Notes under the pieces: generated by a model | Database searches by the model: none | What the model saw: only the letters and a program-made list of their open reading frames with translations | What the model was told of the DNA's origin: nothing | Assembly: GCA_023404095.1 (NCBI GenBank) | Contig: JAEYDD010000072.1 | Location: 248,001 to 312,000 of the forward strand | DNA length: 64,000 nucleotides | Origin: Pseudomonadota bacterium | Lineage (GTDB): Bacteria > Pseudomonadota > Alphaproteobacteria > Rhizobiales > Rhizobiaceae | Direction of reading: 5' to 3' | Shown here: one piece after another, positions 18,764 to 28,626 of the stretch | How positions within the stretch are numbered: the first letter of the stretch is position 1 | Layout: every line of letters begins with the position of its first letter | Translations under genes and position numbers: made by a program

Positions 18764-19981
18764 TCAGCGGTGCGCGTTGAGCGAGATGACGTTATGCATC
18801 GTCTCGTCCGCCGACGACAGGAAGCGCTTGATGTTGCGCGCCGCCTGGCGGATGCGGTGTTCGTTCTCCACCAGCGCCAGGCGGACATAGTCGTCGCCCT
18901 GCTCGCCGAAGCCGATGCCCGGCGCCACGGCCACGTCGGCCTTCTCCACCAGAAGCTTGGAGAATTCGAGGCTGCCGAGATGGCGGAACTTTTCGGGGAT
19001 CTTGGCCCATGCGAACATGGTCGCCGCCGGCGGCGGAACGTCGAAGCCCGCCTTGCCGAAGGTGTCCACCATCACGTCGCGGCGACGCTTGTAGATGTTG
19101 CGCACCTCGGCAATGTCCGAGCCGTCGCCATTGAGCGCATGGGTGGCGGCAACCTGGATCGGCGTGAAGGCGCCGTAGTCGAGATAGGACTTCACGCGGG
19201 TCAGTGCCGCGATCAGGCGCTCGTTGCCGACGGCAAAGCCCATACGCCAGCCGGGCATGGAGAAGGTCTTGGACATCGAGGTGAACTCGACGGTGATGTC
19301 GATCGCGCCTGGAACCTGCAGCACGGATGGCGGCGGCGCATCGTCGAAATAGATCTCGGAATAGGCGAGATCCGAAAGGACGATGATGTCGTGCTTCTTC
19401 GCAAAGGCGACCACGTCCTTGTAGAAATCGAGCGTCGCCACGTGCGCGGTCGGGTTAGAGGGATAGTTCAGGATCAGCGCCAGCGGCTTGGGGATGGAGT
19501 GGCGCACGGCGCGCTCCAGCGGCCCGAAGAAGGTCTCATCGGGTTCGACCGACAGGGAGCGGATCACGCCGCCCGCCATCAGGAAGCCGAAGGCGTGGAT
19601 CGGATAGGTCGGATTGGGGCATAGGATCACGTCACCCGGAGCGGTGATCGCCTGCGCCATGTTGGCGAAGCCTTCCTTTGACCCCAAGGTCGCCACGACC
19701 TGGGTGTCGGGGTTGAGCTTCACGCCGAAGCGGCGGGCATAGTAGGAAGCTTGCGCGCGGCGCAGGCCGGGAATGCCCTTCGAGGCGGAATAGCGGTGGG
19801 TGCGCGGATCCTGGACGACCTCACAGAGCTTGTCGACAATCGCCTTCGGAGTCGGAAGGTCGGGATTGCCCATGCCGAGGTCGATGATGTCGGCGCCGCC
19901 CGCTCGCGCGCTTGCTTTCAAACGGTTGACCTGTTCGAAAACATACGGCGGCAGTCGCCGGACCTTGTGAAACTCTTCCAT
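18764..19981 (-). CDS. Class I/II PLP-dependent aminotransferase
   Basis: 405-residue fold-type I aminotransferase. PLP-binding features are visible: NYPSNPTA at 172-179, SDLAYSE at 203-209, and the Schiff-base lysine Lys238 in SMSKTFSMPGWRMG. Close relatives are annotated as alanine, aspartate or LL-diaminopimelate aminotransferases, and the substrate cannot be settled from sequence. Its position directly upstream of hom suggests a link to aspartate-family amino acids. The start at 19981 (MEEFHKVRRLPP) has GAGG seven bases upstream; a longer frame exists but lacks family support. Confidence 0.9.
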   Translation of the reverse strand: MEEFHKVRRLPPYVFEQVNRLKASARAGGADIIDLGMGNPDLPTPKAIVDKLCEVVQDPRTHRYSASKGIPGLRRAQASYYARRFGVKLNPDTQVVATLGSKEGFANMAQAITAPGDVILCPNPTYPIHAFGFLMAGGVIRSLSVEPDETFFGPLERAVRHSIPKPLALILNYPSNPTAHVATLDFYKDVVAFAKKHDIIVLSDLAYSEIYFDDAPPPSVLQVPGAIDITVEFTSMSKTFSMPGWRMGFAVGNERLIAALTRVKSYLDYGAFTPIQVAATHALNGDGSDIAEVRNIYKRRRDVMVDTFGKAGFDVPPPAATMFAWAKIPEKFRHLGSLEFSKLLVEKADVAVAPGIGFGEQGDDYVRLALVENEHRIRQAARNIKRFLSSADETMHNVISLNAHR

Positions 19982-20159
19982 CTTCGACCTCGTTTGGCGC
20001 GACGCAACAGGCGTCCATCGATTGGACGCTGCGCCCTTTCGCGCGATTCCTTCAGTTCGGATAGGGGCGAATATGTCCGATTTGATGACACTTCGCGCCT
20101 CCGAAGCAGTCCTTGGGACCATTCAAGCCAATGCGTCCAATCGGAGGCAAAGGCAAGCG

Positions 20160-20504
20160 CTAATTCTGGATTTCCTTCAGCGTGTCGGCGCCGTGATTCG
20201 TCGCAAGCGCATCCATCTCGAGCAGCACGCGGCGATACTCGGCGTCAGAGATCGTTCCGGCCCGCCGCTGGGCTGCCAGCGAGCTGACGCGAGCGCTGAT
20301 CTTCTGGGCTTCCTCGTTGCTCATCTGCTGGGTCGCAGCATTCACGGGAGCGGTGATATCGGGGTAAGTCGGCGAGCGGTCGGCACCGGGATTGACCAGT
20401 GCGGCCTGCGACGGCGAACTTGCGGACGTGCATCCGGACATGATCGCGCCGCTCAGACCGCCAATGAGGATCGCAGCAGCCAGTTTTCCGAATTCAAACG
20501 CCAT
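20160..20504 (-). CDS. Small lipoprotein of unknown function
   Basis: 114-residue protein with a signal sequence (FGKLAAAILIGGLSGAIMSGC) ending in a lipobox. The mature part has a serine/proline-rich linker and then a helical C-terminus (MSNEEAQKISARVSSLAAQRRAGTISDAEYRRVLLEMDALA), which resembles a SHOCT-like short helical pair. No function can be assigned. It is divergent from phaC with 164 nt between the starts. Confidence 0.8.
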   Translation of the reverse strand: MAFEFGKLAAAILIGGLSGAIMSGCTSASSPSQAALVNPGADRSPTYPDITAPVNAATQQMSNEEAQKISARVSSLAAQRRAGTISDAEYRRVLLEMDALATNHGADTLKEIQN

Positions 20505-20668
20505 TCCCGTCCTGCCCCGCGCAGCAAACCATCCCTCTCCGGCCCGGCCTCATTGCCGCCCGGACGGCCACCCAAAAAGTGCGGCCGGCAAAAAGCTTTA
20601 TGGCCCTTGTAATCTTTTTCCGGCAGGATGTAAAAACGGAACTAACAACAAAATCCGGAGGAAACGGG

Positions 20669-22516
20669 GTGAGCCAGGACAAGAACGGCGACACACACGA
20701 GACCGCCGGCTTTGGCGGTTTCGACCCCAAGACGATCGAGCCCTACGTGGTCAAAAATCCCGAGGCGCTCGCGGTCAATTTCGCCCGAACCGTCGAACAA
20801 CTGGGCAAGGCTGCGTCTGCCTGGCTTGCGCCGCGCGAACGCGGCGAAAAGGTCGATACGCTCGCCGACCCCGTGGTCGACATGGTCAAGACCCTGTCGA
20901 AAGTCTCCGAGTACTGGCTTTCCGATCCACGCCGCACGCTGGAGGCGCAGACGCACCTGCTCGGGAGCTATTTCGGCATCTGGTCGCGGACGCTGCAGAA
21001 GCTCTCCGGAGAGGACATAGAAGCCCCTGCCGACAAGAGATCTGCAAGCGACAAGCGCTTCGCCGACGAGGACTGGATCAGAAATCCGTTCTTCGACTTT
21101 CTGCGCCAGGCCTATTTCGTGACCTCTGACTGGGCTGAGCGGATGGTAAGCGATGCCGAGGGCCTGGACGAGCACACCCGCCACAAGGCGGCGTTCTATG
21201 TGCGCCAGATCACCAGCGCCATTTCGCCGTCCAACTTCGTGACCACCAATCCGCAGCTCTATCGCGAGACGGTTGCCAGCAACGGCGAGAACCTCGTGCG
21301 CGGCATGCGCATGCTTGCCGAGGACATCGCCGCGGGCCGCGGCGATCTGAAACTGCGCCAGACCGACACCAGCAAGTTCGCTATCGGCGAGAACCTGGCC
21401 GTCACCCCCGGCATGGTCATCGCCCAAAGCGACATCTGCCAGATCATCCAGTACGAACCGACGACGGAAGAAGTGCTGAAGCGCCCCCTTCTGATCTGCC
21501 CGCCATGGATCAACAAGTTCTACGTCCTCGACCTCAACCCGCAGAAGTCCTTCATCAAATGGGCGGTCGACCAGGGGCTGACCGTGTTCGTGATCTCCTG
21601 GGTCAATCCGGACGAACGCCATGCCGGCAAGGACTGGGAGGCCTATGTCCGCGAAGGGATCGATTTCGCGCTCGACACGATCAAGCAGGCCTGCGGCGAG
21701 GAAGAGGTCAATGCGGTCGGTTATTGCGTCGGCGGCACATTGCTTGCGGCGACGCTGGCCTTGCACGCACAGGAAGGCGACAGACGCATCCGCTCCGCCA
21801 CGCTGTTCACGACGCAGGTCGATTTCACGTTCGCAGGCGATCTGAAGGTGTTTGCGGACGAAGACCAGATCGCAGCGCTCGAACAGGGTATGGCGGCGGT
21901 CGGCTATCTCGAGGGATCGAAGATGGCGACGGCCTTCAACATGCTGCGGGCGTCCGAGCTGATCTGGCCCTATTTCGTCAACAACTATCTGAAGGGTCAG
22001 GAACCCCTGCCCTTCGATCTCCTGTACTGGAATTCCGATTCGACGCGCATGCCGGCGGCGAACCACTCCTTCTATCTGCGCAACTGCTACCTGAAGAACA
22101 GCCTTAGCCGCGGCGAGATGATGCTGGCGGGCAAGAAGCTGTCGCTGAAGGACGTGACGATCCCGATCTACAATCTCGCGACCCGGGAAGACCACATCGC
22201 TCCCGCCAAGTCAGTCTTTGCGGGCAGCAGCGCGTTTGGCGGCGAGGTCACCTATGTGCTCTCGGGCTCCGGCCATATCGCCGGCGTCGTCAACCCGCCC
22301 GACAGGATGAAGTACCAGTTCTGGACTGGTGGGCCGCCGACCGGAGATTTCGAGGACTGGCTGACGAAAACCAAGGAAACGCCTGGCTCGTGGTGGCCGC
22401 ATTGGCGCGCCTGGATCGAGGCGCTTGACGGCCGCAAGGTTCCGGCCAGAAAGCCCGGCGGTTCGCTCAACACGATCGAGGAAGCTCCCGGCTCCTATGT
22501 CCGCGTCCGGGCGTGA
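20669..22516 (+). CDS. phaC: Class I poly(3-hydroxyalkanoate) synthase
   Basis: Polymerises (R)-3-hydroxyacyl-CoA, typically 3-hydroxybutyryl-CoA, into storage polyester granules. The 615-residue length and the lipase-like box GYCVGG with nucleophile Cys353 identify a class I synthase; the N-terminal region (YFVTSDWAERMV...KAAFYVRQITSAISPSNFVTTNP) and the C-terminal DHIAPAKSVF and SGSGHIAGVVNPP follow the family. The start is the GTG at 20669, decided by GGAGG with seven bases of spacing; an upstream ATG frame has no such site. No phaA, phaB or phasin gene lies in the window. Confidence 0.96.
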   Translation: MSQDKNGDTHETAGFGGFDPKTIEPYVVKNPEALAVNFARTVEQLGKAASAWLAPRERGEKVDTLADPVVDMVKTLSKVSEYWLSDPRRTLEAQTHLLGSYFGIWSRTLQKLSGEDIEAPADKRSASDKRFADEDWIRNPFFDFLRQAYFVTSDWAERMVSDAEGLDEHTRHKAAFYVRQITSAISPSNFVTTNPQLYRETVASNGENLVRGMRMLAEDIAAGRGDLKLRQTDTSKFAIGENLAVTPGMVIAQSDICQIIQYEPTTEEVLKRPLLICPPWINKFYVLDLNPQKSFIKWAVDQGLTVFVISWVNPDERHAGKDWEAYVREGIDFALDTIKQACGEEEVNAVGYCVGGTLLAATLALHAQEGDRRIRSATLFTTQVDFTFAGDLKVFADEDQIAALEQGMAAVGYLEGSKMATAFNMLRASELIWPYFVNNYLKGQEPLPFDLLYWNSDSTRMPAANHSFYLRNCYLKNSLSRGEMMLAGKKLSLKDVTIPIYNLATREDHIAPAKSVFAGSSAFGGEVTYVLSGSGHIAGVVNPPDRMKYQFWTGGPPTGDFEDWLTKTKETPGSWWPHWRAWIEALDGRKVPARKPGGSLNTIEEAPGSYVRVRA

Positions 22517-22621
22517 TCGCACGCCCACCGTGAAACCGGATATCTTCCTGCCTATATAGGCGTGAAGCAGACATCCGCTGTCACTTCCCCTCTTCTCCCC
22601 ACGAAATCCCGACATCATCCC

Positions 22622-23338
22622 ATGCTCTTCGATCCGCCCCTCATTCCTGCAACGCTCGTGCAGCGCTACAAGCGCTTCCTGTTCGACGCCATCCTCGATG
22701 ACGGCACGGCGATCACCGGTTCGTGCCCCAATACCGGATCGATGCGGGGACTTACGGCACCAGGTTCTCGAATCTGGCTCTCGGAGCACGACGGTGTGCG
22801 CAAATATCGCCACCGCTTGGAACTGATCGAGGCGGATGATACAGTCGTCGGCATCAATACGGCCCTGCCGAACCGGCTGGCCGAGGAGGCCATTCGCGCC
22901 GGCCTTGTCAGCGACCTCGCCCACTATCCCACCCTGCAGCGGGAACGGAAGTACGGCCGCAATTCCCGCATCGACCTGCTTCTTTCCGCGCCCGGCCGGC
23001 CCATGGCGTATGTCGAGGTGAAGAACGTGCATTTTCGCCGCAAGACCGGCGTAGCCGAATTTCCCGACACGGCGACTGCCCGCGGCGCCAAGCATCTGGA
23101 GGAACTGGGCGACGTCGTTGAAAGCGGGCATCGCGCGATCATGCTCTACCTCATCCAGCGCAGCGACTGCGAACGCTTTCGAATCTGCGACGACCTCGAC
23201 CCCTTCTATGCAGCCGCCTTCCAGCGAGCCCTGGCGCGCGGGGTCGAAGCCTACGCGGTAAAATGCTCCGTTTCGGCGCGCGAAATTCGTCCCGAAGCGC
23301 TGATCGCCATGGACGAAGCCGCCCTAGCTGTTTTATGA
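22622..23338 (+). CDS. sfsA: SfsA family protein
   Basis: 238-residue SfsA protein. In E. coli the gene was named for stimulation of sugar fermentation; the fold combines an OB-like domain and a nuclease-like domain, and the biochemical role is unresolved. Characteristic stretches are RYKRFLFDAIL, SCPNTGSMRGL, YVEVKNVHF, FPDTATARGAKHLEEL and AIMLYLIQRSD. The start at 22622 (MLFDPPLIPATL) is chosen over a GTG 60 bases upstream because it matches the family length. map follows after 29 nt. Confidence 0.94.
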   Translation: MLFDPPLIPATLVQRYKRFLFDAILDDGTAITGSCPNTGSMRGLTAPGSRIWLSEHDGVRKYRHRLELIEADDTVVGINTALPNRLAEEAIRAGLVSDLAHYPTLQRERKYGRNSRIDLLLSAPGRPMAYVEVKNVHFRRKTGVAEFPDTATARGAKHLEELGDVVESGHRAIMLYLIQRSDCERFRICDDLDPFYAAAFQRALARGVEAYAVKCSVSAREIRPEALIAMDEAALAVL

Positions 23339-23367
23339 AAAATTGAAAAACAATCGAAAGACCGACG

Positions 23368-24195
23368 ATGGTTACCTATATCGAAGCCTTTTCCGCGCCG
23401 ATGAAGAATACGGGCGTGATCCGCCTCTACGGCAGCGAGGCGTTCGAAGGCATGCGCAGGGCCTGCCAGCTGACGGCGCGCGCGCTCGACGAGATCTACC
23501 CGCTGGTCAAGCCCGGCACCTCCACCGACACGCTCGACCGTTTCGTCTTCGAATTCGGCATGGACCACGGCGCGCTTCCTGCCACGCTGAACTATCGCGG
23601 CTACACGAAGTCCTCCTGCACCTCGATCAATCACGTGGTCTGCCACGGCATTCCGAACGACAAGCCGTTGCGCGAGGGCGACGTGGTCAACATCGACGTC
23701 ACCTACGTTCTCGACGGATGGCACGGTGATTCCAGCCGCATGTATCCCGTCGGCCAGATCAAGCGCTCGGCGGAGCGCCTGCTCGAAGTCACCTACGAAT
23801 GCCTGCTGCGCGGCATCGCCGCCGTCCGGCCGGGCGTTCGCACCGGCGCGATCGGCGAAGCCATCCAGCGCTACGCCGAATCCGAGCGATGCTCGGTCGT
23901 TCGCGACTTCTGCGGACACGGCGTCGGCAAGCTGTTCCACGACGCGCCAAACATCCTGCACTACGGCAGCGCCAACGAAGGGCCGGAACTGAAGGAAGGC
24001 ATGATCTTCACCATCGAGCCGATGATCAATCTCGGCCGCCCGCATGTGAAGGTTCTGTCGGACGGCTGGACCGCCGTCACGCGCGACCGGTCGCTGTCTG
24101 CCCAGTACGAGCATGCCGTCGGCGTTACGGCCGATGGCTGCGAAGTCTTCACCCTTTCGCCCGCCGGTCTCGACCGGCCCGGCCTTCCCGGATAG
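23368..24195 (+). CDS. map: Methionine aminopeptidase, type I
   Basis: Removes the initiator methionine from nascent proteins. The 275-residue enzyme has all five metal ligands of the family in context: NIDVTYVLDGWHGDSSRMY (two Asp), CGHGVGKLFHDAPNILHY (His), MIFTIEPMINLG (Glu) and QYEHAVGVT (Glu). Substrate-pocket histidine VVCHGIPN is also present. It sits between sfsA and radC with gaps of 29 and 6 nt, so sfsA-map-radC is a likely operon. Confidence 0.96.
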   Translation: MVTYIEAFSAPMKNTGVIRLYGSEAFEGMRRACQLTARALDEIYPLVKPGTSTDTLDRFVFEFGMDHGALPATLNYRGYTKSSCTSINHVVCHGIPNDKPLREGDVVNIDVTYVLDGWHGDSSRMYPVGQIKRSAERLLEVTYECLLRGIAAVRPGVRTGAIGEAIQRYAESERCSVVRDFCGHGVGKLFHDAPNILHYGSANEGPELKEGMIFTIEPMINLGRPHVKVLSDGWTAVTRDRSLSAQYEHAVGVTADGCEVFTLSPAGLDRPGLPG

Positions 24196-24201
24196 GACCT
24201 C

Positions 24202-25053
24202 ATGGGCAAGCCCCCCGTATCCATTGGCGAAGAGCAAGCGGCCGAAGAGCCGTTGCAAACGTCTTCCGGGTATGGCGGCTCCCTTTTAGACGACGGCGAC
24301 GAACGTGGTCATTTCGCCGAACGCTCGCCGCGACGCGAGACGATCGTCGGGGCGCAGACACCCGCGCCGAAAGAGGCAGCCGAGGCGCATTATCACGGTC
24401 ATCGCGAGCGCCTGCGCAGCCGCTTCCGCGAACATGGCGAGACGGCACTTGCCGACTACGAGCTTCTGGAGTTGCTTCTGTTCCGGCTTATTCCGCGGCG
24501 CGATACGAAGCCGATTGCCAAGGCGCTGCTCGACCGCTTCGGCACGCTTTCGGGCGTGCTCGGCGCGCCGCCCGCCCTCCTGCAGGAGGTCAAGGGCATC
24601 GGCGAAACAGTCGCACTCGACCTGAAGCTGATATCGACGGTTTCGCAGCGCATGCTGAAGAGTGAACTGCGCAACAAGCAGGTTCTGGGTTCCTGGTCGT
24701 CGGTCATCAGCTATTGCCATGCGGCCATGGCGCACGAGAACCGCGAACAATTTCGCCTGCTGTTCCTGGACAAGCGTAACGTACTGATCGCCGACGAGGT
24801 GCAGGGACGCGGTACGGTCGACCATACTCCTGTCTATCCGCGCGAGGTGGTGAAGCGGGCGCTGGAGCTGTCAGCCACTGCCATCATCCTCGTCCACAAC
24901 CATCCCTCGGGCGATCCGACGCCTTCGCGCGCCGACATCGAGATGACCAAGACGATCATCGACACGGCGCGCCCGCTCGGCATCACCGTCCACGACCACA
25001 TCATCATCGGCCGCGAAGGGCATGCCAGCCTGAAGGGGCTGCGCCTGATCTGA
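24202..25053 (+). CDS. radC: RadC family JAB-domain protein
   Basis: 283-residue RadC homologue. After a variable 50-residue N-terminus comes a helix-hairpin-helix region (YELLELLLFRLIPRRDTKPIAKALL...LQEVKGIGETVALDLKL) and then the JAB/MPN domain with the metal motif LVHNHPSGDPTPSRAD. The old name implied DNA repair, but the role of RadC is unsettled. The gene starts 6 nt after map. Confidence 0.93.
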   Translation: MGKPPVSIGEEQAAEEPLQTSSGYGGSLLDDGDERGHFAERSPRRETIVGAQTPAPKEAAEAHYHGHRERLRSRFREHGETALADYELLELLLFRLIPRRDTKPIAKALLDRFGTLSGVLGAPPALLQEVKGIGETVALDLKLISTVSQRMLKSELRNKQVLGSWSSVISYCHAAMAHENREQFRLLFLDKRNVLIADEVQGRGTVDHTPVYPREVVKRALELSATAIILVHNHPSGDPTPSRADIEMTKTIIDTARPLGITVHDHIIIGREGHASLKGLRLI

Positions 25054-25205
25054 ACCGCCGCCGCACCTGTGTACCATCCCTTGTCGAACGGCAGAAAATT
25101 ATCGGCGCGGGGATCGCTTTGCGAAGGCTTTGTTAAGCCATCACATTGACGGTATAGATATTGCGGCACCGCAACATAGATTCCTTCCAGCTTTCGGAAC
25201 TGCAC

Positions 25206-26618
25206 ATGCAACAGTTTGATCTCGTCGTCGTCGGCAGTGGCCCCGCAGGACGCAGGGGCGCGATCCAGGCGGCCAAGCTCGGCCACAAGGTTCTCGTCAT
25301 CGAACAGGGCAAGCGCGTCGGCGGCGTCTCCGTCCACACCGGCACGATCCCGTCCAAGACGCTGCGCGAGACGGCGCTGAACCTGACCGGCTGGCGCGAG
25401 CGCGGCTTCTATGGCCGCGCCTACCGCGTGAAGGAGGAGATCAGCGCCGAGGACCTGCGCCGCCGCCTGCTTATTACGCTCGACCACGAGGTCGAGGTGC
25501 TTGAGCATCAGTTTGCCCGCAACCGCGTCCAGCTTATTCGTGGCAAGGCAAGCTTCCTTGCGCCCGACACGCTCGAAGTCGTCAAGGACGACGGCGAAAT
25601 CCTCCATGTCAGCGGCAAGAGCATCATGCTGGCGGTCGGCACGAAGCCCTATCGCCCCGCCAGCATTCCCTTCGACGGCAAGGCGATCCTCGACAGCGAC
25701 GAACTGCTGGAGATCGAGGAGCTTCCCCGTTCTCTGGCGGTGATCGGCGCGGGCGTCATCGGGATCGAATATGCGACAATCTTCAGCGCGCTCGACGCGC
25801 AGGTCACCGTGATCGATCCCAAGTCGACGATCCTGGATTTCATCGATCGCGAAATCGTCGAAGACTTCACCTACCAGCTGCGCGACCGGAACATGAAGCT
25901 TTTGCTCGGCACCAAGGCGGAGAAGATCGAGAAGCTCGACAGCGGAAAGTGCTCCATCACCCTCGACAACGGCCGGGTCGTTGTCACCGACATGGTACTC
26001 TATGCTGCCGGCCGCATGGGCGCGACCGATACGCTCAACCTTGCCGCCGCGGGACTTGAGGCGGACGACCGCGGACGGCTGAAGGTCAATCTGGAGACCT
26101 TCCAGACGGCAGTACCGAACATCTATGCAGCCGGCGACGTCGTCGGTTTTCCCAGCCTCGCCTCCACGTCGATGGAGCAGGGCCGCGTTGCCGCGCGCGT
26201 CGCCGTCGGCGCCATCGCCAAGGAACCGCAGAAGTACTTCCCCTACGGCATCTACGCAGTCCCCGAAATCTCCACCTGCGGCCTCACCGAGGAAGAGGTC
26301 AAGCAGCGCGGCATTCCCTATGAATGCGGCATCGCGCGTTTTCGGGAGACCTCGCGCGGCCACATCATGGGGCTCGATTCGGGCCTGCTGAAACTGATCT
26401 TCTCGTTGAAGACGCGGCGCCTGCTGGGTGTCCATATTGTCGGCGAAGGCGCCACCGAACTGGTCCATATCGGCCAGGCCGTCCTTAACCTGAAGGGCAC
26501 CGTCGAATACTTCGTCGAAAACACCTTCAACTACCCGACCCTTGCCGAGGCCTACAAGATCGCCGGCCTCGACGCCTGGAACCGCATGGGTGAAATCAAG
26601 GCGGTAGCAGACAAGTAA
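25206..26618 (+). CDS. sthA: Soluble pyridine nucleotide transhydrogenase
   Basis: 470-residue flavoprotein that moves hydride between NADH/NAD and NADPH/NADP. FAD-binding GSGPAG at residues 10-15, the NAD-binding VIGAGVIGIEYA near 179, the second FAD motif IYAAGDVVG, and a C-terminal dimerisation domain with HIGQAVLNLKG and FNYPTLAEAY place it in SthA and not in lipoamide dehydrogenase. The disulfide motif of related enzymes is GGVSVHTGTIPSKTL here, with both cysteines gone, which fits a transhydrogenase that does not use a redox disulfide. Start set at the ATG giving MQQFDLVVV. Confidence 0.94.
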   Translation: MQQFDLVVVGSGPAGRRGAIQAAKLGHKVLVIEQGKRVGGVSVHTGTIPSKTLRETALNLTGWRERGFYGRAYRVKEEISAEDLRRRLLITLDHEVEVLEHQFARNRVQLIRGKASFLAPDTLEVVKDDGEILHVSGKSIMLAVGTKPYRPASIPFDGKAILDSDELLEIEELPRSLAVIGAGVIGIEYATIFSALDAQVTVIDPKSTILDFIDREIVEDFTYQLRDRNMKLLLGTKAEKIEKLDSGKCSITLDNGRVVVTDMVLYAAGRMGATDTLNLAAAGLEADDRGRLKVNLETFQTAVPNIYAAGDVVGFPSLASTSMEQGRVAARVAVGAIAKEPQKYFPYGIYAVPEISTCGLTEEEVKQRGIPYECGIARFRETSRGHIMGLDSGLLKLIFSLKTRRLLGVHIVGEGATELVHIGQAVLNLKGTVEYFVENTFNYPTLAEAYKIAGLDAWNRMGEIKAVADK

Positions 26619-26691
26619 GCCCCAGATTGCTCCGACATGGCGGAACCCCGGGGCCCAAGCCTCCGGCGGCGTGCCCGCTCGCCGCGGGCGC

Positions 26692-27090
26692 CTACCGGGA
26701 GTTCTGCGGATACTGCGGGACGCCGTCGTCGAGCTCGTAGTAGTCGCCCTTGTCGGCGCAGTAGATGTGGCAGGCAATCTTCAGTCCGGTCGGCCCGTCG
26801 AAGGCACCGGCCATGATCGAGGTGTAGTCAGCGTCGTCGGCCTTCCAGAACAGCGCCGAGCCGCAGGTCCGGCAGAAGCCTCGGCCGGCCGCATCACTCG
26901 CGCGGTACCAGCCGACATTGTCGCCGCCTTCGATCTCGAGATTGGCATTGCCGACGTTCGTCGCGGCGTAGAAGTGACCGGTCTGGCGCCGGCACTGGCT
27001 GCAATGACATGCGACGACGTCGCGAAGCGGGCCTGTTGTCCGAAAACGAACGGCCCCGCACAGGCAGTGTCCGGTGTGTATGTCGCTCAT
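26692..27090 (-). CDS. GFA family zinc protein
   Basis: 132-residue protein of the GFA (glutathione-dependent formaldehyde-activating-like) family. Zinc motifs: GHCLCGAVRF, CHCSQCRR and FCRTCGSALFW; the C-terminus carries an acidic YYELDDGVPQY. The ATG at 27090 has GGAGG immediately upstream, which decides the start against a 48-residue extension. It is convergent with sthA. Substrate unknown; most relatives have no demonstrated formaldehyde-related activity. Confidence 0.9.
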   Translation of the reverse strand: MSDIHTGHCLCGAVRFRTTGPLRDVVACHCSQCRRQTGHFYAATNVGNANLEIEGGDNVGWYRASDAAGRGFCRTCGSALFWKADDADYTSIMAGAFDGPTGLKIACHIYCADKGDYYELDDGVPQYPQNSR

Positions 27091-27143
27091 CGACCCTCCA
27101 GCCTTTCCCTCGAACGCGCTCGCCTTGGCCGCCGATGCGCAAC

Positions 27144-27177
27144 AAAAAACCGGGCCAGCTTGGAAGGCGGGCCCGGC
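27144..27177 (-). terminator. Intrinsic terminator after DAHP synthase gene
   Basis: On the minus strand CCGGGCC (27170-27176 complement) pairs with GGCCCGG (27150-27156 complement) and runs into six T. It lies about 75 nt past the DAHP synthase stop. Confidence 0.8.
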
Positions 27178-27252
27178 TCTGTCAAATTCAGAGAATTCAC
27201 CAATCATTTCAATGCCATTGATGAATGGCATCAAAACGTGAACGAAAAGCGA

Positions 27253-28626
27253 TCAGCCGTTCACGACGAGGCGTTTTTCATCGCGCCCGGTTTTCAGACG
27301 CTCGGCCAGCAGGAACGCAAGTTCCAGTGCCTGGTCGGCGTTGAGGCGCGGATCGCAATGGGTGTGGTAGCGGTCTGCGAGGTCGTCGCCGGAGAGCGCG
27401 CGGGCGCCGCCGGTGCATTCGGTCACGTCCTTGCCGGTCATCTCGATATGGATGCCGCCGGGATGGGTGCCTTCCGACCGGTGGATCTGGAAGAAGCTCT
27501 CGACTTCGGACAGGATCCGCTCGAAGGGACGGGTCTTGTAATTGTTGAGCGTGATCGTGTTGCCATGCATCGGATCGCACGACCACACAACCTTCTTGCC
27601 CTCACGCTCGACCGCGCGGATGAGGCGCGGAAGGTTTTCGGCAACCTTGTCGTGGCCGAAACGGCAGATCAGCGTCAGCCGGCCCGCTTCGTTCGCAGGG
27701 TTCAGCGCGTCGATCAGTTCGATCAGGCCGTCGGCCGTCAGCGACGGGCCGCACTTCAGGCCGATCGGGTTCTTGATGCCACGGCAGTATTCCACATGCG
27801 CATGGTCGGCCTGGCGCGTGCGGTCGCCGATCCAGATCATGTGGCCGGACGTCGCGTACCAGTCACCGGACGTCGAATCGACGCGCGTCAGCGCCTGCTC
27901 GTAGCCGAGCAGCAGCGCCTCGTGGCTGGTGAAGAAATCGGTCTCGCGAAGGCTCGGCTGGTTCTCAGCGGTGATGCCGATCGCCTTCATGAAGTCCATT
28001 GTCTCGGAGATCCGGTGCGCCAGCTTGCGGTAGCGCTCGGCCTGCGGGCTGTCCTTGACGAAGCCCAGCATCCACTGATGCACGTTCTCCAGGTTGGCAT
28101 AACCGCCCATGGCGAAAGCGCGCAGCAGGTTCAGGGTCGCTGCCGACTGCCGGTAGGCCATGATCTGGCGCTCCGGGTTCGGAATGCGGGCCTCCTCGGT
28201 GAATTCGATGCCGTTGATGATGTCGCCGCGGTAGGACGGCAACGTCACGTCACCCTGCTTCTCGACGTTGGACGAGCGCGGCTTGGCAAACTGGCCGGCG
28301 ATACGGCCGACCTTCACCACCGGCTGCTGGGCGCCGAAGGTCAGCACCACGGCCATCTGCAGGAAGGCGCGGAAGAAGTCGCGGATGGTGTCGGCGCCGT
28401 GTTCGGCGAAGCTTTCGGCGCAGTCGCCGCCCTGCAGCAGGAAGCCCTTGCCTTCCGCCACATTGGCCAGCGCGCTCTTCAGGCGTCGGGCCTCGCCGGC
28501 AAAGACCAGCGGCGGATAGGACGCGAGCTGCTCCTCGGTCGCGGCCAGAGCCGCAGCATCCGGATAGTCCGGCACCTGCTGGATCGGCTTCTGCCGCCAG
28601 CTATTCGGGTTCCAATTCTGTGCCAT
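27253..28626 (-). CDS. 3-deoxy-7-phosphoheptulonate synthase, class II
   Basis: First enzyme of the shikimate pathway, joining phosphoenolpyruvate and erythrose 4-phosphate. The 457-residue protein is of the plant-like class II type: NPNSWRQKPIQQVPDYPD at the N-terminus, LLQGGDCAESFAEH, KVGRIAGQFAKPRS, LPSYRGDIINGIEF, and WSCDPMHGNT and GGIHIEMTGKDVTEC near the active site. The start at 28626 (MAQNWNPNSW) fits the family; an upstream ATG at 28680 is less likely. Separate transcript ended by the terminator at 27144. Confidence 0.96.
   Translation of the reverse strand: MAQNWNPNSWRQKPIQQVPDYPDAAALAATEEQLASYPPLVFAGEARRLKSALANVAEGKGFLLQGGDCAESFAEHGADTIRDFFRAFLQMAVVLTFGAQQPVVKVGRIAGQFAKPRSSNVEKQGDVTLPSYRGDIINGIEFTEEARIPNPERQIMAYRQSAATLNLLRAFAMGGYANLENVHQWMLGFVKDSPQAERYRKLAHRISETMDFMKAIGITAENQPSLRETDFFTSHEALLLGYEQALTRVDSTSGDWYATSGHMIWIGDRTRQADHAHVEYCRGIKNPIGLKCGPSLTADGLIELIDALNPANEAGRLTLICRFGHDKVAENLPRLIRAVEREGKKVVWSCDPMHGNTITLNNYKTRPFERILSEVESFFQIHRSEGTHPGGIHIEMTGKDVTECTGGARALSGDDLADRYHTHCDPRLNADQALELAFLLAERLKTGRDEKRLVVNG

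Noticed and set aside
20642..22195. 517-residue minus-strand ORF
   Set aside because: Antisense to phaC, which has intact motifs and a strong ribosome site.
24834..26777. 647-residue minus-strand ORF
   Set aside because: Antisense to radC and sthA; no domain features.
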